Part shown: positions 7,996-17,264 of the stretch, piece after piece
How the letters are laid out: the number at the start of each line of letters is the position of its first letter
How positions within the stretch are numbered: position 1 is the first letter of the stretch
Assembly (NCBI RefSeq): GCF_025143365.1
Contig: NZ_JALXPE010000032.1
Location: forward strand, 1 to 48,775
Direction of reading: 5' to 3'
DNA: 48,775 nt
Source: Microbacterium sp. p3-SID336
Lineage (GTDB): Bacteria > Actinomycetota > Actinomycetes > Actinomycetales > Microbacteriaceae
Notes under the pieces: generated by a model
Databases searched by the model: none
What the model saw: only the letters and a program-made list of their open reading frames with translations
What the model was told of the DNA's origin: nothing
Position numbers and translations under genes: made by a program

Positions 7996-9493
7996 CGGGA
8001 CCGCTCGCGTCCAGCAGCTCTCGTGTGAACGCGTGCTGCGGTGCGGCGAACACGCGAGCCACCGCGCCCCGCTCCACGATCCGCCCCTGCTGCATCACGA
8101 TCACCTCGTCCGCAACCGCCCCCATCACGTCGAGGTCGTGCGAGATGAGCACCATCGTCAGGCCCCGCTCCCGCTGCAGCCGGGCGAGCAGCCGGAGCAC
8201 CTTCTCCCGCACCGAGGGGTCGAGCGCCGATACCGGCTCGTCGAGCACGAGCACCTGCGGGTCGGCGGCGAGCGCACGGGCGATCGCGGCGCGCTGCCGC
8301 TGTCCCCCGGAAAGGGCAGCGGGCCGGCGCTCGGCGAGTTCGGGCGCGAGACCGACCTCGGCGAGCAGCTGGGTCACCCGGCTCCGGCGAGCGGCACGCG
8401 GCACCCCTCCGGCCTCCAGCGCCTCGCGCAGCGAGCGTCCCACCGTCCACCGCGGATCGAACGCCCCGAGCGGATTCTGGTGCACGAGCTGCACCCCAGG
8501 GGCGCCCGTCCACTCCAGGGTGCCGACATCCGCCGTCTCGACGCCGACGAGCATGCGGGCGAGCGTGGTCTTGCCGGAGCCCGACTCCCCGACGACGCCG
8601 AGCGTGCACCCCTCCCGGACCGTGAACGTCGCGTCGACCACGGCCGCGGTGGAGCCGAACGACTTCGACACCCCGGTCGCGACCAGCACAGGACGGGGGT
8701 CGTCCGTGCGGGGCGGACGCGGTGCATGGGCGGTCGCGGCGATCAGCAGCCGCGTGTGCTCGTGCTGCGGATCCTCCAGCACGTCCGCCACGGCGCCCGA
8801 TTCCACGATCACGCCGTCCTTCATCACGAGCACCCGGTCGGCGAGGCGACGCACGGCCGCGAAGTCATGGCTGATGAACACCACCGCCGTCCCGTCGTCG
8901 GCGATCCGCCGCAGCAGTGCGAGGATGCGGGCCTGGACGGTCGCATCGAGGGCCGTCGTCGGCTCGTCCGCGATGAGCACGGCGGGGGCGCCCGCGAGTG
9001 CGGAGGCGATCAGCGCGCGCTGCCGCTGTCCCCCGGAGAGCTCGTGCGGGTACTGGCGGGCGCGACGTTCGGCCTCCGGCATCCACACGCGCCGCAGCAG
9101 CTCCTGCACCCGCTGTGTCACCGCCGTCCGTCCGCGCACCAGCCGGTGCAGCCGCAGGGGCTCCGCGACCTCCGCGCCGATGCGCCGCAGCGGATCGAGC
9201 GACACGAGGGCATCCTGCGCGACCAGGCCGATGCGCGCTCCGCGGAGCCGACGCCACCCGTGCTCACCCGACGTCGTGGCATCCGCACCGTCCACCGCGA
9301 GTCGCTCCACCGTCACGGCGGCGCCGCCCGGAGCGAGGCCGAGCAGGGCCCTCGCCGTGAGCGACTTGCCCGCGCCGGACTCCCCCACGATCGCGACGAC
9401 CTCCCCGCCGTCGACCATGAACGACACGTCATCCACAACCGTCCTTCCGCCGAAGCGGATGCGCAGCCCGCGCAGCTCGAGCGCCGCGGTCAT
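7985..9493 (-). CDS. Dipeptide/oligopeptide ABC transporter, fused double ATPase
   Basis: 502 residues with two ABC domains in one chain, equivalent to DppD plus DppF. Domain 1 has Walker A GESGAGKSLTAR and signature LSGGQRQRALIA. Domain 2 has GESGSGKTTLAR and LSGGQRQRAAIA, with Walker B LIADEPTTALD and LVLDEPVSALD. It energises the two permeases encoded just upstream (9490-11243). The ATG at 9493 overlaps the permease stop by four bases. This is the last gene of the minus-strand peptide arm and its end overlaps the convergent pentapeptide gene. Substrate specificity cannot be read from the ATPase. Confidence 0.93.
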   Translation of the reverse strand: MTAALELRGLRIRFGGRTVVDDVSFMVDGGEVVAIVGESGAGKSLTARALLGLAPGGAAVTVERLAVDGADATTSGEHGWRRLRGARIGLVAQDALVSLDPLRRIGAEVAEPLRLHRLVRGRTAVTQRVQELLRRVWMPEAERRARQYPHELSGGQRQRALIASALAGAPAVLIADEPTTALDATVQARILALLRRIADDGTAVVFISHDFAAVRRLADRVLVMKDGVIVESGAVADVLEDPQHEHTRLLIAATAHAPRPPRTDDPRPVLVATGVSKSFGSTAAVVDATFTVREGCTLGVVGESGSGKTTLARMLVGVETADVGTLEWTGAPGVQLVHQNPLGAFDPRWTVGRSLREALEAGGVPRAARRSRVTQLLAEVGLAPELAERRPAALSGGQRQRAAIARALAADPQVLVLDEPVSALDPSVREKVLRLLARLQRERGLTMVLISHDLDVMGAVADEVIVMQQGRIVERGAVARVFAAPQHAFTRELLDASGPVSR

Positions 9494-10302
9494 GCGTCCC
9501 TCCCGTCGGCCCGCGCCCGCAGGATCCGCCCGATCACGGTCGCGCACACCACCGTGAGGGTGATCGCGAGCCCGGGGAACACCGAGACCCACCACGCCTG
9601 TCCGAGCACGTTGCGCCCGCCCGCGAGCATGAGGCCCCACTCCGGAGTCGGCTCAGACGGCCCGAGACCGAGGAAGCTGAGGCCGGCCGCGGCGAGGATG
9701 CTGGAGCCGATGCCGATGGTGGCCAGCACGCTGAGGGCACCGAGCACACCGGGGGCGACGTGCCGTCGGAACGCGCGCAGCGGCGGAACGCCCAGGATCC
9801 GTGCGGCCTCGACGTGCTCGGCCACCCGCAGCGTGCGGGTCTGCACGCGCGCGAGCCGGACGTAGACGGGTGCGGCCGCGAGTGTGACGGCGATCGCGAT
9901 GTTCACGGGACCCGGCCCCAGCACCGCGACCACGACCAGGGCGACCAGGAACTCGGGAAACGCCATGAGCACGTCGTTGACCCGCATGAGCGCGAGGTCG
10001 ACCCCGCGGGGCGCGGTGCCGGCCAGCGCGCCGATCAGAAGTCCGGCGGCGAGGGCGATCGCGGTCGCCAGCAGACCGATCCCGACCGAGCGCCCTGCGC
10101 CGAACACGACCCGGGAGTACACGTCGCGACCGCTCTGATCGGTGCCGAACAGGTGCGCGCCGCTCGGCGGCAGCAGCGCCGCGCGCACGTCCGTCTGCAG
10201 CGGGTCGTGTGTCGCGAGCAGACCGGGCCAGAGCGCGGCGACGCCCACGACCGCCAGGACCGCGACGGCGACCCCGAGCCCGATGCGCTGCGCCCCCGTC
10301 AT
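9490..10302 (-). CDS. Peptide ABC transporter permease, DppC type
   Basis: 270 residues, multi-pass inner-membrane subunit of an Opp/Dpp importer. The N-terminal membrane segment is followed by the family hallmark HLFGTDQSGRDVYSRVVFGA near residue 50. The EAA loop appears as EHVEAARILGVPPLRAFRRHV, where it would contact the ATPase. Further hydrophobic segments run to the C-terminus, with FLGLGPSEPTPEWGLML typical of DppC. It overlaps the upstream permease and the downstream ATPase by four bases each. Length is close to the usual 270-300 residues. Confidence 0.93.
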   Translation of the reverse strand: MTGAQRIGLGVAVAVLAVVGVAALWPGLLATHDPLQTDVRAALLPPSGAHLFGTDQSGRDVYSRVVFGAGRSVGIGLLATAIALAAGLLIGALAGTAPRGVDLALMRVNDVLMAFPEFLVALVVVAVLGPGPVNIAIAVTLAAAPVYVRLARVQTRTLRVAEHVEAARILGVPPLRAFRRHVAPGVLGALSVLATIGIGSSILAAAGLSFLGLGPSEPTPEWGLMLAGGRNVLGQAWWVSVFPGLAITLTVVCATVIGRILRARADGRDA

Positions 10303-11243
10303 CGCGCTCCTCGTGAGCTCGACGTGCGCACGCGGGGGTCGAGCAGCGGATGCACGAGCTCGACGACGATGTTCACGACCACGAACACCAGGGCGCTCAG
10401 CAGGATGATCCCGGTGAGGACGGGCAGATCCCTGTCGCTGATCGCGGCGAGGGTCACGCGTCCCAGTCCTGGCCGCGCGAAGACGGTCTCCACGAGCACC
10501 GCCCCGCCGAGGACCGACCCGGTGAGGTACGCGGCGAGGGTCACCGCGGACGACGCTCCGTGCCGGAGGCCGTGCCGCACCGTGAACCAGGAGGGGCTCG
10601 CGCCGCGGGCCCGCACGGTCTCCGCGAACGGCATGCCCTCCGCCTGCACCAGCGCATCCCTCAGCACCTGGCTGAGCAGTGCCGCGACCGGGAGCGCCAG
10701 CGTGACGGAGGGCAGCACGAGCGTGGCGGGGTTGCGCGCCCCGGACACCGGGAACCAGCCGAGACCGAAGGCGAACACGCTGAGCAGCACGAGCCCGATC
10801 CAGAACACGGGCGAAGACAGCACCACGAGCTCCACCCCTGCCGCGACGGCTCGACCCGTCCGGCCCCGCACGAGCACGGTCACCGCGAGCGCGAGCACGA
10901 CCGCGATCAGCAGGGCCAGTGCCGACAGTTGCACGGTGGCACCGAGCTGCCGCCCGATCACCTCCGTCACCGGGAGCCGCAGCTGGTAGGACTCGCCGAG
11001 ATCGCCGCGCACGAGCTGCCCCAGGAACGTCAGGTACTGCTCGAACGGCGGACGGTCCAGCCCCAGGTCGGCGCGGATGCCGTCCTTGACCGCCTCGCTC
11101 ACCTGCGCCTGGGGCCCGAGCATGACCGACACCGGGTCACCGGGGATCACCCGGAACGCCAGGAACGCGACGGTCGCAGCTCCCCACAGCACGACGACGA
11201 GGGAGGCGACGAGTCCCGCGATGCGGACGAACGCAGCCTTCAC
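10299..11243 (-). CDS. Peptide ABC transporter permease, DppB type
   Basis: 314 residues starting at a GTG (11243, VKAAFVRIAGLVASL). It has the DppB pattern: an N-terminal membrane segment ending RVIPGDPVSVMLGPQA, then a soluble stretch (LGLDRPPFEQYLTFLGQLVRGDLGES), then five further membrane segments. The EAA motif is FAETVRARGASPSWFTVRHGLRH. It closes with the family tail LLDPRVR. No strong ribosome site precedes the GTG, but 47 bases separate it from the binding-protein stop and no better in-frame start exists. It pairs with the DppC-type permease downstream. Confidence 0.9.
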   Translation of the reverse strand: MKAAFVRIAGLVASLVVVLWGAATVAFLAFRVIPGDPVSVMLGPQAQVSEAVKDGIRADLGLDRPPFEQYLTFLGQLVRGDLGESYQLRLPVTEVIGRQLGATVQLSALALLIAVVLALAVTVLVRGRTGRAVAAGVELVVLSSPVFWIGLVLLSVFAFGLGWFPVSGARNPATLVLPSVTLALPVAALLSQVLRDALVQAEGMPFAETVRARGASPSWFTVRHGLRHGASSAVTLAAYLTGSVLGGAVLVETVFARPGLGRVTLAAISDRDLPVLTGIILLSALVFVVVNIVVELVHPLLDPRVRTSSSRGAR

Positions 11244-11290
11244 GGATCCGTCACCCCGCCCTGCTCCCCTCGATCGACGGCCGAGGGAAC

Positions 11291-12904
11291 TCAGCCGAGG
11301 GTCACATCGTAGAACAGCGGCCGACCGTAGATGTCGTACTGCAGGTCGGCGACGCGCTCGCCGACCGCCGTGATCGCCGAGGGGCTGTAGAGCGGGACGA
11401 TCGCCGTGTAGGTCGCGTTCCACTCCTGCAGCTGCGTGTACAGCGCGTTCCTCGTCTCCTGGTCGCTCGATCCGACGGCCTGCTCCAGCAGCGCGTCGAC
11501 CTCGGGGTCGGTGACCTGGGAGGCGTTCTGGAAGCCCTCGCTGTGCAGGTGCGCGCGGAGGAAGTCGGCATCGGCGCCGGAGAAGCCCCAGTCGGTGAGA
11601 TCGAAGGTCTTCGGCTCGTACTGCGCGTTGTAGGCGCCGGGTTCCAGCACCTCGCGCTCGACCTCGAACCCGATAGCCTTGAGGTCCGACTGGATGGCGT
11701 TGGCGAGAGCGGCCCTGTCGTCGGGCACCGGGGTCCAGGCGATCCAACGCACGGAGAGACGCTGGCCGTCCTTCATGCGGATGCCGTCGGTGTCGCGCTC
11801 GGTCCAGCCCGCCTCGTCGAGCAGGGCGTTCGCGGCGTCCTGGTCGACGGGCCACGAGCCCTCCAGCGCGGCGTCGTAGCCGGGGGTGGTCGAACCGAGG
11901 ATGCTCCACGCGCGCGGGAACTGCCCGAAGTAGATCTCCTCGACCGCCGCGTCGATGTCGATGCCGCGGGCGAAGGCCTGACGCACCTTCTCGTCGGCGA
12001 ACACGCCGTACTTCTCGTTCAGGTACAGCGAGTAGGGCAGGCCGGGGTACTCGACCGAGTCGACCGTGACGCCGTCGCCCAGCTCCGACACCTGGCTCGG
12101 CGGGATGTTGCTGGCGAGGTCGGCCTCACCGCTGCGCACCACGCCGGTCCGCACGGACGCCTCCGGCTGGATCGCGACGCGCAGCGTCTGGAACGACGGC
12201 GCCTTCTCTCCGTGCGGGCCCCACGCGTAGTCGTCGTTGCGGGTGTACACGATCTCCTGGTCGGCGGTGTACTCCGTGAGCTCGAACGGACCCGTCCCGA
12301 CGGTGATGCCAGGGCCTCCCGCCGCGAGCTGATCCGCCGACTCGGCGAGCACGGCCGGTGAGTAGAAGCCCAGTTGCGGCGTGCTGGCCGCCTGCAGGAA
12401 CGGAGCGTACGGCTGGCTGAACGTCACGCGTGCCGTGTGCTCGTCCACGACCTCGGTGCCCGTGTAGAAGTCGGCGCCCATCATGCTCGCCGCCTGCTTG
12501 GACGCGGTCTCCGGGTCGGCGATGCGGTCGAGGTTGGCCTTGACCGCAGCCGCGTCGAACGGCTCGCCGTCCGTGAAGGTCACATCATCGCGGAGCGTGA
12601 AGGTGTAGGTCGTGCTGTCGTCCGACACCTCCCAGTCCGTCGCGAGCCACGGGGTGAAGCTGCCGTCCTGCTCCTGGAAGACGAGCGAGTCGAGCACGGC
12701 CCGCTGCACCATCCCGGACACGTCGAGCTGGCTGACCTGCGGATCCATGTGACCGGCGGCGAGGTTGGCGCCCTCGATCGACCACACGAGCTCGTCGCCG
12801 GCCGCGCCGTCGGAGGACGGTCCGGCGCAGGCGCTCAGCACCAGGGCGGTGGCGGCGGCGAGCGCAGCGGCGGGCAGGAGACGACGCACGGGGGTGGCGG
12901 GCAT
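11291..12904 (-). CDS. Peptide-binding lipoprotein, SBP_bac_5 family
   Basis: 537 residues, extracytoplasmic solute-binding component of the ABC transporter at 7985-11243. The signal peptide ends in the lipobox LVLSACAG, with Cys26 as the lipidation site. Family 5 features include FTLRDDVTFTDGEPFDAAAVKANLDRI, GPFELTEYT and VRQAFARGIDIDAAV. The ATG at 12904 has GAGGA at a workable distance on the minus strand. A 95-base gap separates it from the upstream serine hydrolase gene and contains a TAGGAT box, so it may have its own promoter in addition to read-through. Ligand unknown; peptide is favoured by context. Confidence 0.92.
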   Translation of the reverse strand: MPATPVRRLLPAAALAAATALVLSACAGPSSDGAAGDELVWSIEGANLAAGHMDPQVSQLDVSGMVQRAVLDSLVFQEQDGSFTPWLATDWEVSDDSTTYTFTLRDDVTFTDGEPFDAAAVKANLDRIADPETASKQAASMMGADFYTGTEVVDEHTARVTFSQPYAPFLQAASTPQLGFYSPAVLAESADQLAAGGPGITVGTGPFELTEYTADQEIVYTRNDDYAWGPHGEKAPSFQTLRVAIQPEASVRTGVVRSGEADLASNIPPSQVSELGDGVTVDSVEYPGLPYSLYLNEKYGVFADEKVRQAFARGIDIDAAVEEIYFGQFPRAWSILGSTTPGYDAALEGSWPVDQDAANALLDEAGWTERDTDGIRMKDGQRLSVRWIAWTPVPDDRAALANAIQSDLKAIGFEVEREVLEPGAYNAQYEPKTFDLTDWGFSGADADFLRAHLHSEGFQNASQVTDPEVDALLEQAVGSSDQETRNALYTQLQEWNATYTAIVPLYSPSAITAVGERVADLQYDIYGRPLFYDVTLG

Positions 12905-12999
12905 GACGGTCCTCAGAACGAACGGGTCGGGATGACTCCATCCTAGATCCGATTTTTGGACTCGGTCGATCTGTGTCGCGCCGCGGCCTCGCGTCCGTC
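12905..12999 (-). promoter_or_regulatory. Intergenic region, possible promoter for the binding-protein operon
   Basis: On the minus strand the sequence GATCTAGGATGGAG contains a TANNNT-type -10 (TAGGAT) about 45 bases before the ATG at 12904. An A-rich stretch (CCAAAAATCGG) lies just upstream. It is the only gap of any size inside the minus arm. No GGATACG element was found here. Confidence 0.35.
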
Positions 13000-14523
13000 T
13001 CAGTCGGCAGGCAGCTCCACGCGGTGACGGTCCGCGGGCGCCGGCAGCTCGCCCTCGATCCGCGTCTCCCCTCGCGGCACCACGGCCGTGGCCAAGCCCT
13101 GCACGCGCGGCTCCGGCAGCCCGACGAGCCGCACCTCGACGCGCAGGTCCGCCCGAGCGCCCGCGATGCGCCAGCGCAGCTCGGCCTCGTCCGCCGCCCT
13201 GACCACCCGCTCGGCGAAAGGCGCCTGCGTGGCCGCCAGCCCGCCGACCTCCTCGAGCTGCGCGGCGAGGCGCGCGTCGCGCACCGGAGCAGGCACATCG
13301 GCGAGGACGTGCCCGGCGAGGAAGGGGTACTCCGTGGCCGGACGGCCCGCGAGGATCGCCGCGTCGATGGCGCGCGCAGCCGTCACGGTCTCGCGCCAGG
13401 GCCGCACGACGGCCGAGGGGGCCTCGATGCGCCGCAGAAGCTCCCCCAGCGCCGTGCCGGCCACCCGCCGGGCGCCGAACTCGTCCGAGTTCCCGAACGC
13501 GACCACCCCGACTCCCGTCGCCGCGTGCCACCGCATGTGCGAGGAGAATCCCGGGAGCCCGCCGGAGTGCTGCACGACCCGCCCGAACCGCTGATCCTCC
13601 TCGACGAAGAGGCCGTAGCCGTACCCGGCGCCCGCGAGGTTCCGCCCGTCGAACATGCCGGACGGCACCGGGATCGGGGTCCGTGGCTGCTGCAGCTCGA
13701 TCCGCGAGGCCGGAGCGAGCACGTCCGGGGCCACGGGGTCGTCGCCGAACGCCGAGCCCAGGAACCACATCCAGGCTGCGATGTCGTCCACGGTGCTGAA
13801 CATGCTGCCGATGCAGCCGAGGGCGCCCGACCCCACGAACGGCTCCGGGGTGAAGCTGCCCCCCTCGTCGAAGGTGCGGAAGCCGCCCGCGAGCGCGTCC
13901 GCGGCATAGCCGTCCGCCGTATGTGCGGTGCGGCGGAGACCCAACGGCTCCAGCAGGGTCTCCCTGACCACGTCGTCGACCGGGCGCCCGGTGACGACCT
14001 CCACCACGCGCCCGAGCAGCGACTGCCCCAGGTTGGAGTACTGGTAGGTCGTTCCGGGGGCCGCGGCGAGCGGCACGCCGGCCGCGCACAGAGCCGCGAT
14101 CTCCGCCCTGCTCACCCCGAGATGCCTGTCCACCCAGGCGTTGTCCTCTCCGAGACCCGAGCGGTTGGACAGCAGCTGCTCCCCGGTCACCGTCGCCTCG
14201 TGTCCGCGGTGGTGCAGGCGGACCGAGGGAAGGTACTCCGTGATCGGGGCGTGCAGGTCGATGAGCCCGCGGTCGCGCAGCGCGAGCACCGTCGCGGCGA
14301 GGAAGCTCTTCGACATCGAGGCGATGCGGAAGACCGTGTCGCGGGTGGTCGGGGCGTCGTCGGCGCGAGGGTGGCCGTGTGCGGCGAACGCCCGCACCTC
14401 GCCGCGCTCGCACACGGCGGCGAGCGCTGCAAGGGCGAGCCGGCGCGCGCGCTCGTCCAGCCCGAGCGCGAGCGCGGCTTCCGCGGTGTCGTCGGTGAGG
14501 GCGGCGTGCAGCTGCGCACTCAT
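13000..14523 (-). CDS. Serine hydrolase of the class C beta-lactamase fold
   Basis: 507 residues, no signal peptide, so probably cytoplasmic. Penicillin-binding-type catalytic motifs are visible: S69-M-S-K72, Y162-S-N164 and H319-S-G-G (replacing KTG). The first 370 residues are the hydrolase domain. The last ~130 form a beta-rich tail like the C-terminal domain of D-aminopeptidase and esterase relatives. The context of peptide transport and D-peptide enzymes favours a D-aminopeptidase or D-stereospecific peptidase over resistance; this is inferred. It overlaps the upstream amidotransferase gene by four bases. Confidence 0.85.
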   Translation of the reverse strand: MSAQLHAALTDDTAEAALALGLDERARRLALAALAAVCERGEVRAFAAHGHPRADDAPTTRDTVFRIASMSKSFLAATVLALRDRGLIDLHAPITEYLPSVRLHHRGHEATVTGEQLLSNRSGLGEDNAWVDRHLGVSRAEIAALCAAGVPLAAAPGTTYQYSNLGQSLLGRVVEVVTGRPVDDVVRETLLEPLGLRRTAHTADGYAADALAGGFRTFDEGGSFTPEPFVGSGALGCIGSMFSTVDDIAAWMWFLGSAFGDDPVAPDVLAPASRIELQQPRTPIPVPSGMFDGRNLAGAGYGYGLFVEEDQRFGRVVQHSGGLPGFSSHMRWHAATGVGVVAFGNSDEFGARRVAGTALGELLRRIEAPSAVVRPWRETVTAARAIDAAILAGRPATEYPFLAGHVLADVPAPVRDARLAAQLEEVGGLAATQAPFAERVVRAADEAELRWRIAGARADLRVEVRLVGLPEPRVQGLATAVVPRGETRIEGELPAPADRHRVELPAD

Positions 14524-15233
14524 GCGGCCGTCTCCTCCTGGACCTCATCGGCGAAGGCGTCGATGAGCCGCCGACTCGCCGCGGTGTTGTGGTCGTCGAC
14601 GCGTTCCGCGGCGGCGATCAGCTCCGGCAGGGAACGCCCCTCGCCGCGCAGGGCCGCGTCGTCCCAGCGGGCGAGGTCCGCGGCTGACGCCTCGGGGTGG
14701 AACTGCACGCCGCGCACCTTCGTCCCCAGACGGAAGGCCTGATTCTCGATCGCGGCGCTCGATGCCATGAGCACGGCCTGGGGCGGGAGACGGGTGATCA
14801 TGTCCTGGTGATTCTCGATCATCGGGGCCTCGTCCCCCAGCGCGGAGAACACCGCGTCCGCGCGGCCCTCCACCGTAGGACGGATAGGGGTGGCCCCGCG
14901 TTCGATCGGGCCCGTCTTCGCCTTCACCTCTCCCCCGGCGACATGAGCGAGCAGCTGGCCGCCCAGGCAGATGCCGAGCGTCGGCAGATCCCTGGCGATG
15001 GCCTCGGTCGCGAGCGCCCGCTCGGCCGCGAGCCAGGGCGCACGCTCGTCGTCGTCCGGCATCAGTCCGCCTCCGAGGAGCACAAGCCCGGCATAGCCGT
15101 CGAGCGTCAAGGGAAGAGCCTGCTCCGCCCCGACCACGGCATCAATCGCGATCCCGCGCTCCTCCAGCCACGCGCCGAGGCGCCGGGGGCCGGAGCTGGC
15201 CGAGTTGACGATCACGAGCACGCGCGCGGTCAT
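14520..15233 (-). CDS. Class I glutamine amidotransferase-like protein
   Basis: 237 residues, a stand-alone GATase1 domain. The nucleophile is Cys89 in LGICLGGQ and the rest of the triad is His179 and Glu181 in VQFHPEAS. GGG at 54-56 fits the oxyanion region. It is of the GuaA-like/YfeJ group that lacks a synthetase partner in the same chain, and none is encoded nearby. In this operon a role in hydrolysing gamma-glutamyl or amidated glutamate residues of peptides is possible but unproven. Four-base overlaps on both sides tie it to the dipeptidase and serine hydrolase genes. Confidence 0.82.
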   Translation of the reverse strand: MTARVLVIVNSASSGPRRLGAWLEERGIAIDAVVGAEQALPLTLDGYAGLVLLGGGLMPDDDERAPWLAAERALATEAIARDLPTLGICLGGQLLAHVAGGEVKAKTGPIERGATPIRPTVEGRADAVFSALGDEAPMIENHQDMITRLPPQAVLMASSAAIENQAFRLGTKVRGVQFHPEASAADLARWDDAALRGEGRSLPELIAAAERVDDHNTAASRRLIDAFADEVQEETAA

Positions 15234-16342
15234 GAGGCGCCCTCGCGCGTCGCCGTGTCGACGGCCGGCACGACCGCCGCGGCGGCGGGGCTGCCCGCGC
15301 GACCGGCGAGGAAGGCCTCGTGGTCGGGGTCGGACGCCTCCAGGACGCGCAGCACGTTCTCGTGCGCGGCGGCGGCGAGGTCGTCCTCCGTCCAGCCGCG
15401 GCGGCGCAGCTCCGCGAACAGGGCGGGATACGTCGACACGTCGCCGAGCCCGTCCGGCATCACGTCGCTGCCGTCGTAGTCGGCCCCGATGCCGACGGCC
15501 TGCGGCCCGGCGACCCGGCGGATGTGGTCGAGGTGATCGGCGGCGTCGCTCACGCCGACCGTCGGGGGGTCGCCGACGGCGCCCGCCTCCCACCAGTCGC
15601 GCCGGGCCTGGGACAGGAACGTCGGCACGAACGGGACCATCACCACACCGCCCTGCGCGCCGATCGCCGCGAGCACGTCGTCCGGGACGTTCCTGGGGTG
15701 GTCGCAGAGCGCGAGCGCGCCGGAATGGCTGACGATCACCGGACGGGTGGTCTCGGCGAGCGCGTCCCGCATGGTGCTCGGCGCGACGTGCGAGAGGTCG
15801 ACCAGCACGCCGATGCGGTTGAGCTCGCGCACGACCTCGCGCCCGAACGCGGTCAGGCCGTCGTGGCGCGCCTCGTCCGTGGCGGAGTCCGCCCAGTCGA
15901 TCGTGCGCGACCAGGTCAGGGTCAGGTAGCGGGCGCCGAGCCGCGCGTACTGCCTCAGCACCGCGAGCGAGCCGCCGAGCTGGTCGCCGCCCTCCACGCC
16001 GATCAACGAGGCGATGCGTCCCTCCGCCATGGCCGCGCGCGCCTCGGCCGCGGTGCGCGCGAACGCGAGACGGTCGGGGTGGGCCTCGACCAGCCGGTGC
16101 ACGAAGTCGATCTGCTCGAGCGTCGCCACCACCTGCTCGGCGCCCTCAAGCACCGGGTCCACCCAGACCGACCAGAACTGACCGGCCACGCCGCCGTCCG
16201 CCAGGCGCGGCAGATCGGTCTGGGTCGCCGGCACCGATCCGGCGAGCGCGTCGACGCCGTAGCCGAGCAGGGTTCTGCTCGCCCACGCCAGGTCGTTGTG
16301 CCCGTCGATCACCCGGTCGAGCGGGCGCTCCTCTTCAGCCAT
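15230..16342 (-). CDS. Membrane dipeptidase (peptidase M19, renal dipeptidase family)
   Basis: 370 residues. A dinuclear zinc amidohydrolase that cleaves dipeptides and in many members accepts a C-terminal D-residue. Metal and catalytic motifs appear in order: DGHNDLAW at the N-terminus, the bridging Glu in IGVEGGDQL, His in LVDLSHVAPS and VSHSGA, and Asp in GIGADYDGSD. Length matches the family. No signal sequence, which fits action on imported peptides. It starts one base after the aminotransferase stop and overlaps the amidotransferase start. Confidence 0.94.
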   Translation of the reverse strand: MAEEERPLDRVIDGHNDLAWASRTLLGYGVDALAGSVPATQTDLPRLADGGVAGQFWSVWVDPVLEGAEQVVATLEQIDFVHRLVEAHPDRLAFARTAAEARAAMAEGRIASLIGVEGGDQLGGSLAVLRQYARLGARYLTLTWSRTIDWADSATDEARHDGLTAFGREVVRELNRIGVLVDLSHVAPSTMRDALAETTRPVIVSHSGALALCDHPRNVPDDVLAAIGAQGGVVMVPFVPTFLSQARRDWWEAGAVGDPPTVGVSDAADHLDHIRRVAGPQAVGIGADYDGSDVMPDGLGDVSTYPALFAELRRRGWTEDDLAAAAHENVLRVLEASDPDHEAFLAGRAGSPAAAAVVPAVDTATREGAS

Positions 16343-16343
16343 C

Positions 16344-17234
16344 TCAGTCCTCTCGTGCGTCCAGCACCGCGTTCATGCGCGCGGTGAGCTCGTGGTGGAT
16401 CGGGACGGCGGCGCCGTCGAGAGCACGCACCGGCACGGCGCCGCGCGTGCTGGAGCACAGCCACAGGGCGTCCGCGCGCTCCAGATCGTCTCGCGACAGG
16501 GTCGCGGTCAGCGTGGTCAGGTCGGCGAGTCCCGCGAACACGTCGCCCTGCGTCGTGCCCGGGAGCACACCGAGCTCGGGCGGTGGCGTCACCAGAGTCC
16601 CGTCGAGCAGGGCGATCACGGTGGAGCGCGGTCCCTCCAGGACGAAGCCGTCGCCGCTGGTGAAGATCACGTCGTCCGCGCCGCGGCGCCTGGCCTCGCG
16701 CAGCGCCGCCTCGTTCACGGCATAGGCGAGGGACTTGGCCCCCTGCAGCAGCCAGGGTGCGGTCTGCATCACGTCGTGGCGGTAGCCGCGGTCGAGCACC
16801 ACAGCCGTCGTCCCGTCTCTCCGCACCCGCTCCGGGTCGGCGCCCGCGAAGCCCAGCACCCACCCGGTCGGTCCGGCCGGTTCGATCTCGTCGCCCCTGG
16901 TCATTGCGAACTTGACCGAGGCGAGTTCGCCCGCCCGCAGCACCCCAGGCCGCGACACCGCCTCCGCGGCCGCGCGCACCGTCGTCCGCCACAGCTCCCG
17001 TCGCGGGGCGGGCAGCTCGAGCAGCGCAGCGGAGCGCGCGAACCGGTCCAGGTGGGCTTCTAGCGCCTGGGGCGCGCCGCGCCGGACCACGGCTGTCTCG
17101 AAGACGCCGTCGCCGCGGGTGACGCCCAGATCGGTCGCCCGGATGATCGGCTCCCGCGGATCCACCGCACGGATGTGCTCCTCCCCGTCCGCCCCTGCGG
17201 TCAGGTCGAGCCGGTACAGCAGCAGTGCACGCAT
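16344..17234 (-). CDS. Class IV (fold type IV) PLP aminotransferase or lyase
   Basis: 296 residues. The PLP lysine is Lys167 in LLQGAKSLAYAVNE. RGDGVFET at 40-47 and the DDVIFTSGDGFVLEG block are typical of the branched-chain / D-amino-acid aminotransferase / 4-amino-4-deoxychorismate lyase family. Sequence alone most resembles PabC-type proteins. The neighbours, all acting on peptides and probably on D-amino acids, make a D-amino-acid transaminase role equally plausible. No pabA or pabB is present in the window. Thirty bases separate it from the racemase gene. Confidence 0.82.
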   Translation of the reverse strand: MRALLLYRLDLTAGADGEEHIRAVDPREPIIRATDLGVTRGDGVFETAVVRRGAPQALEAHLDRFARSAALLELPAPRRELWRTTVRAAAEAVSRPGVLRAGELASVKFAMTRGDEIEPAGPTGWVLGFAGADPERVRRDGTTAVVLDRGYRHDVMQTAPWLLQGAKSLAYAVNEAALREARRRGADDVIFTSGDGFVLEGPRSTVIALLDGTLVTPPPELGVLPGTTQGDVFAGLADLTTLTATLSRDDLERADALWLCSSTRGAVPVRALDGAAVPIHHELTARMNAVLDARED

Positions 17235-17264
17235 GGTCGTCCGATCCTCGCCGTCGTCCTCGTG

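Noticed and set aside
13000..14523. Serine hydrolase as an acquired beta-lactamase resistance gene
   Set aside because: No signal peptide, an extra C-terminal domain, HSGG in place of KTG and an operon of peptide genes all point to peptidase or esterase function.
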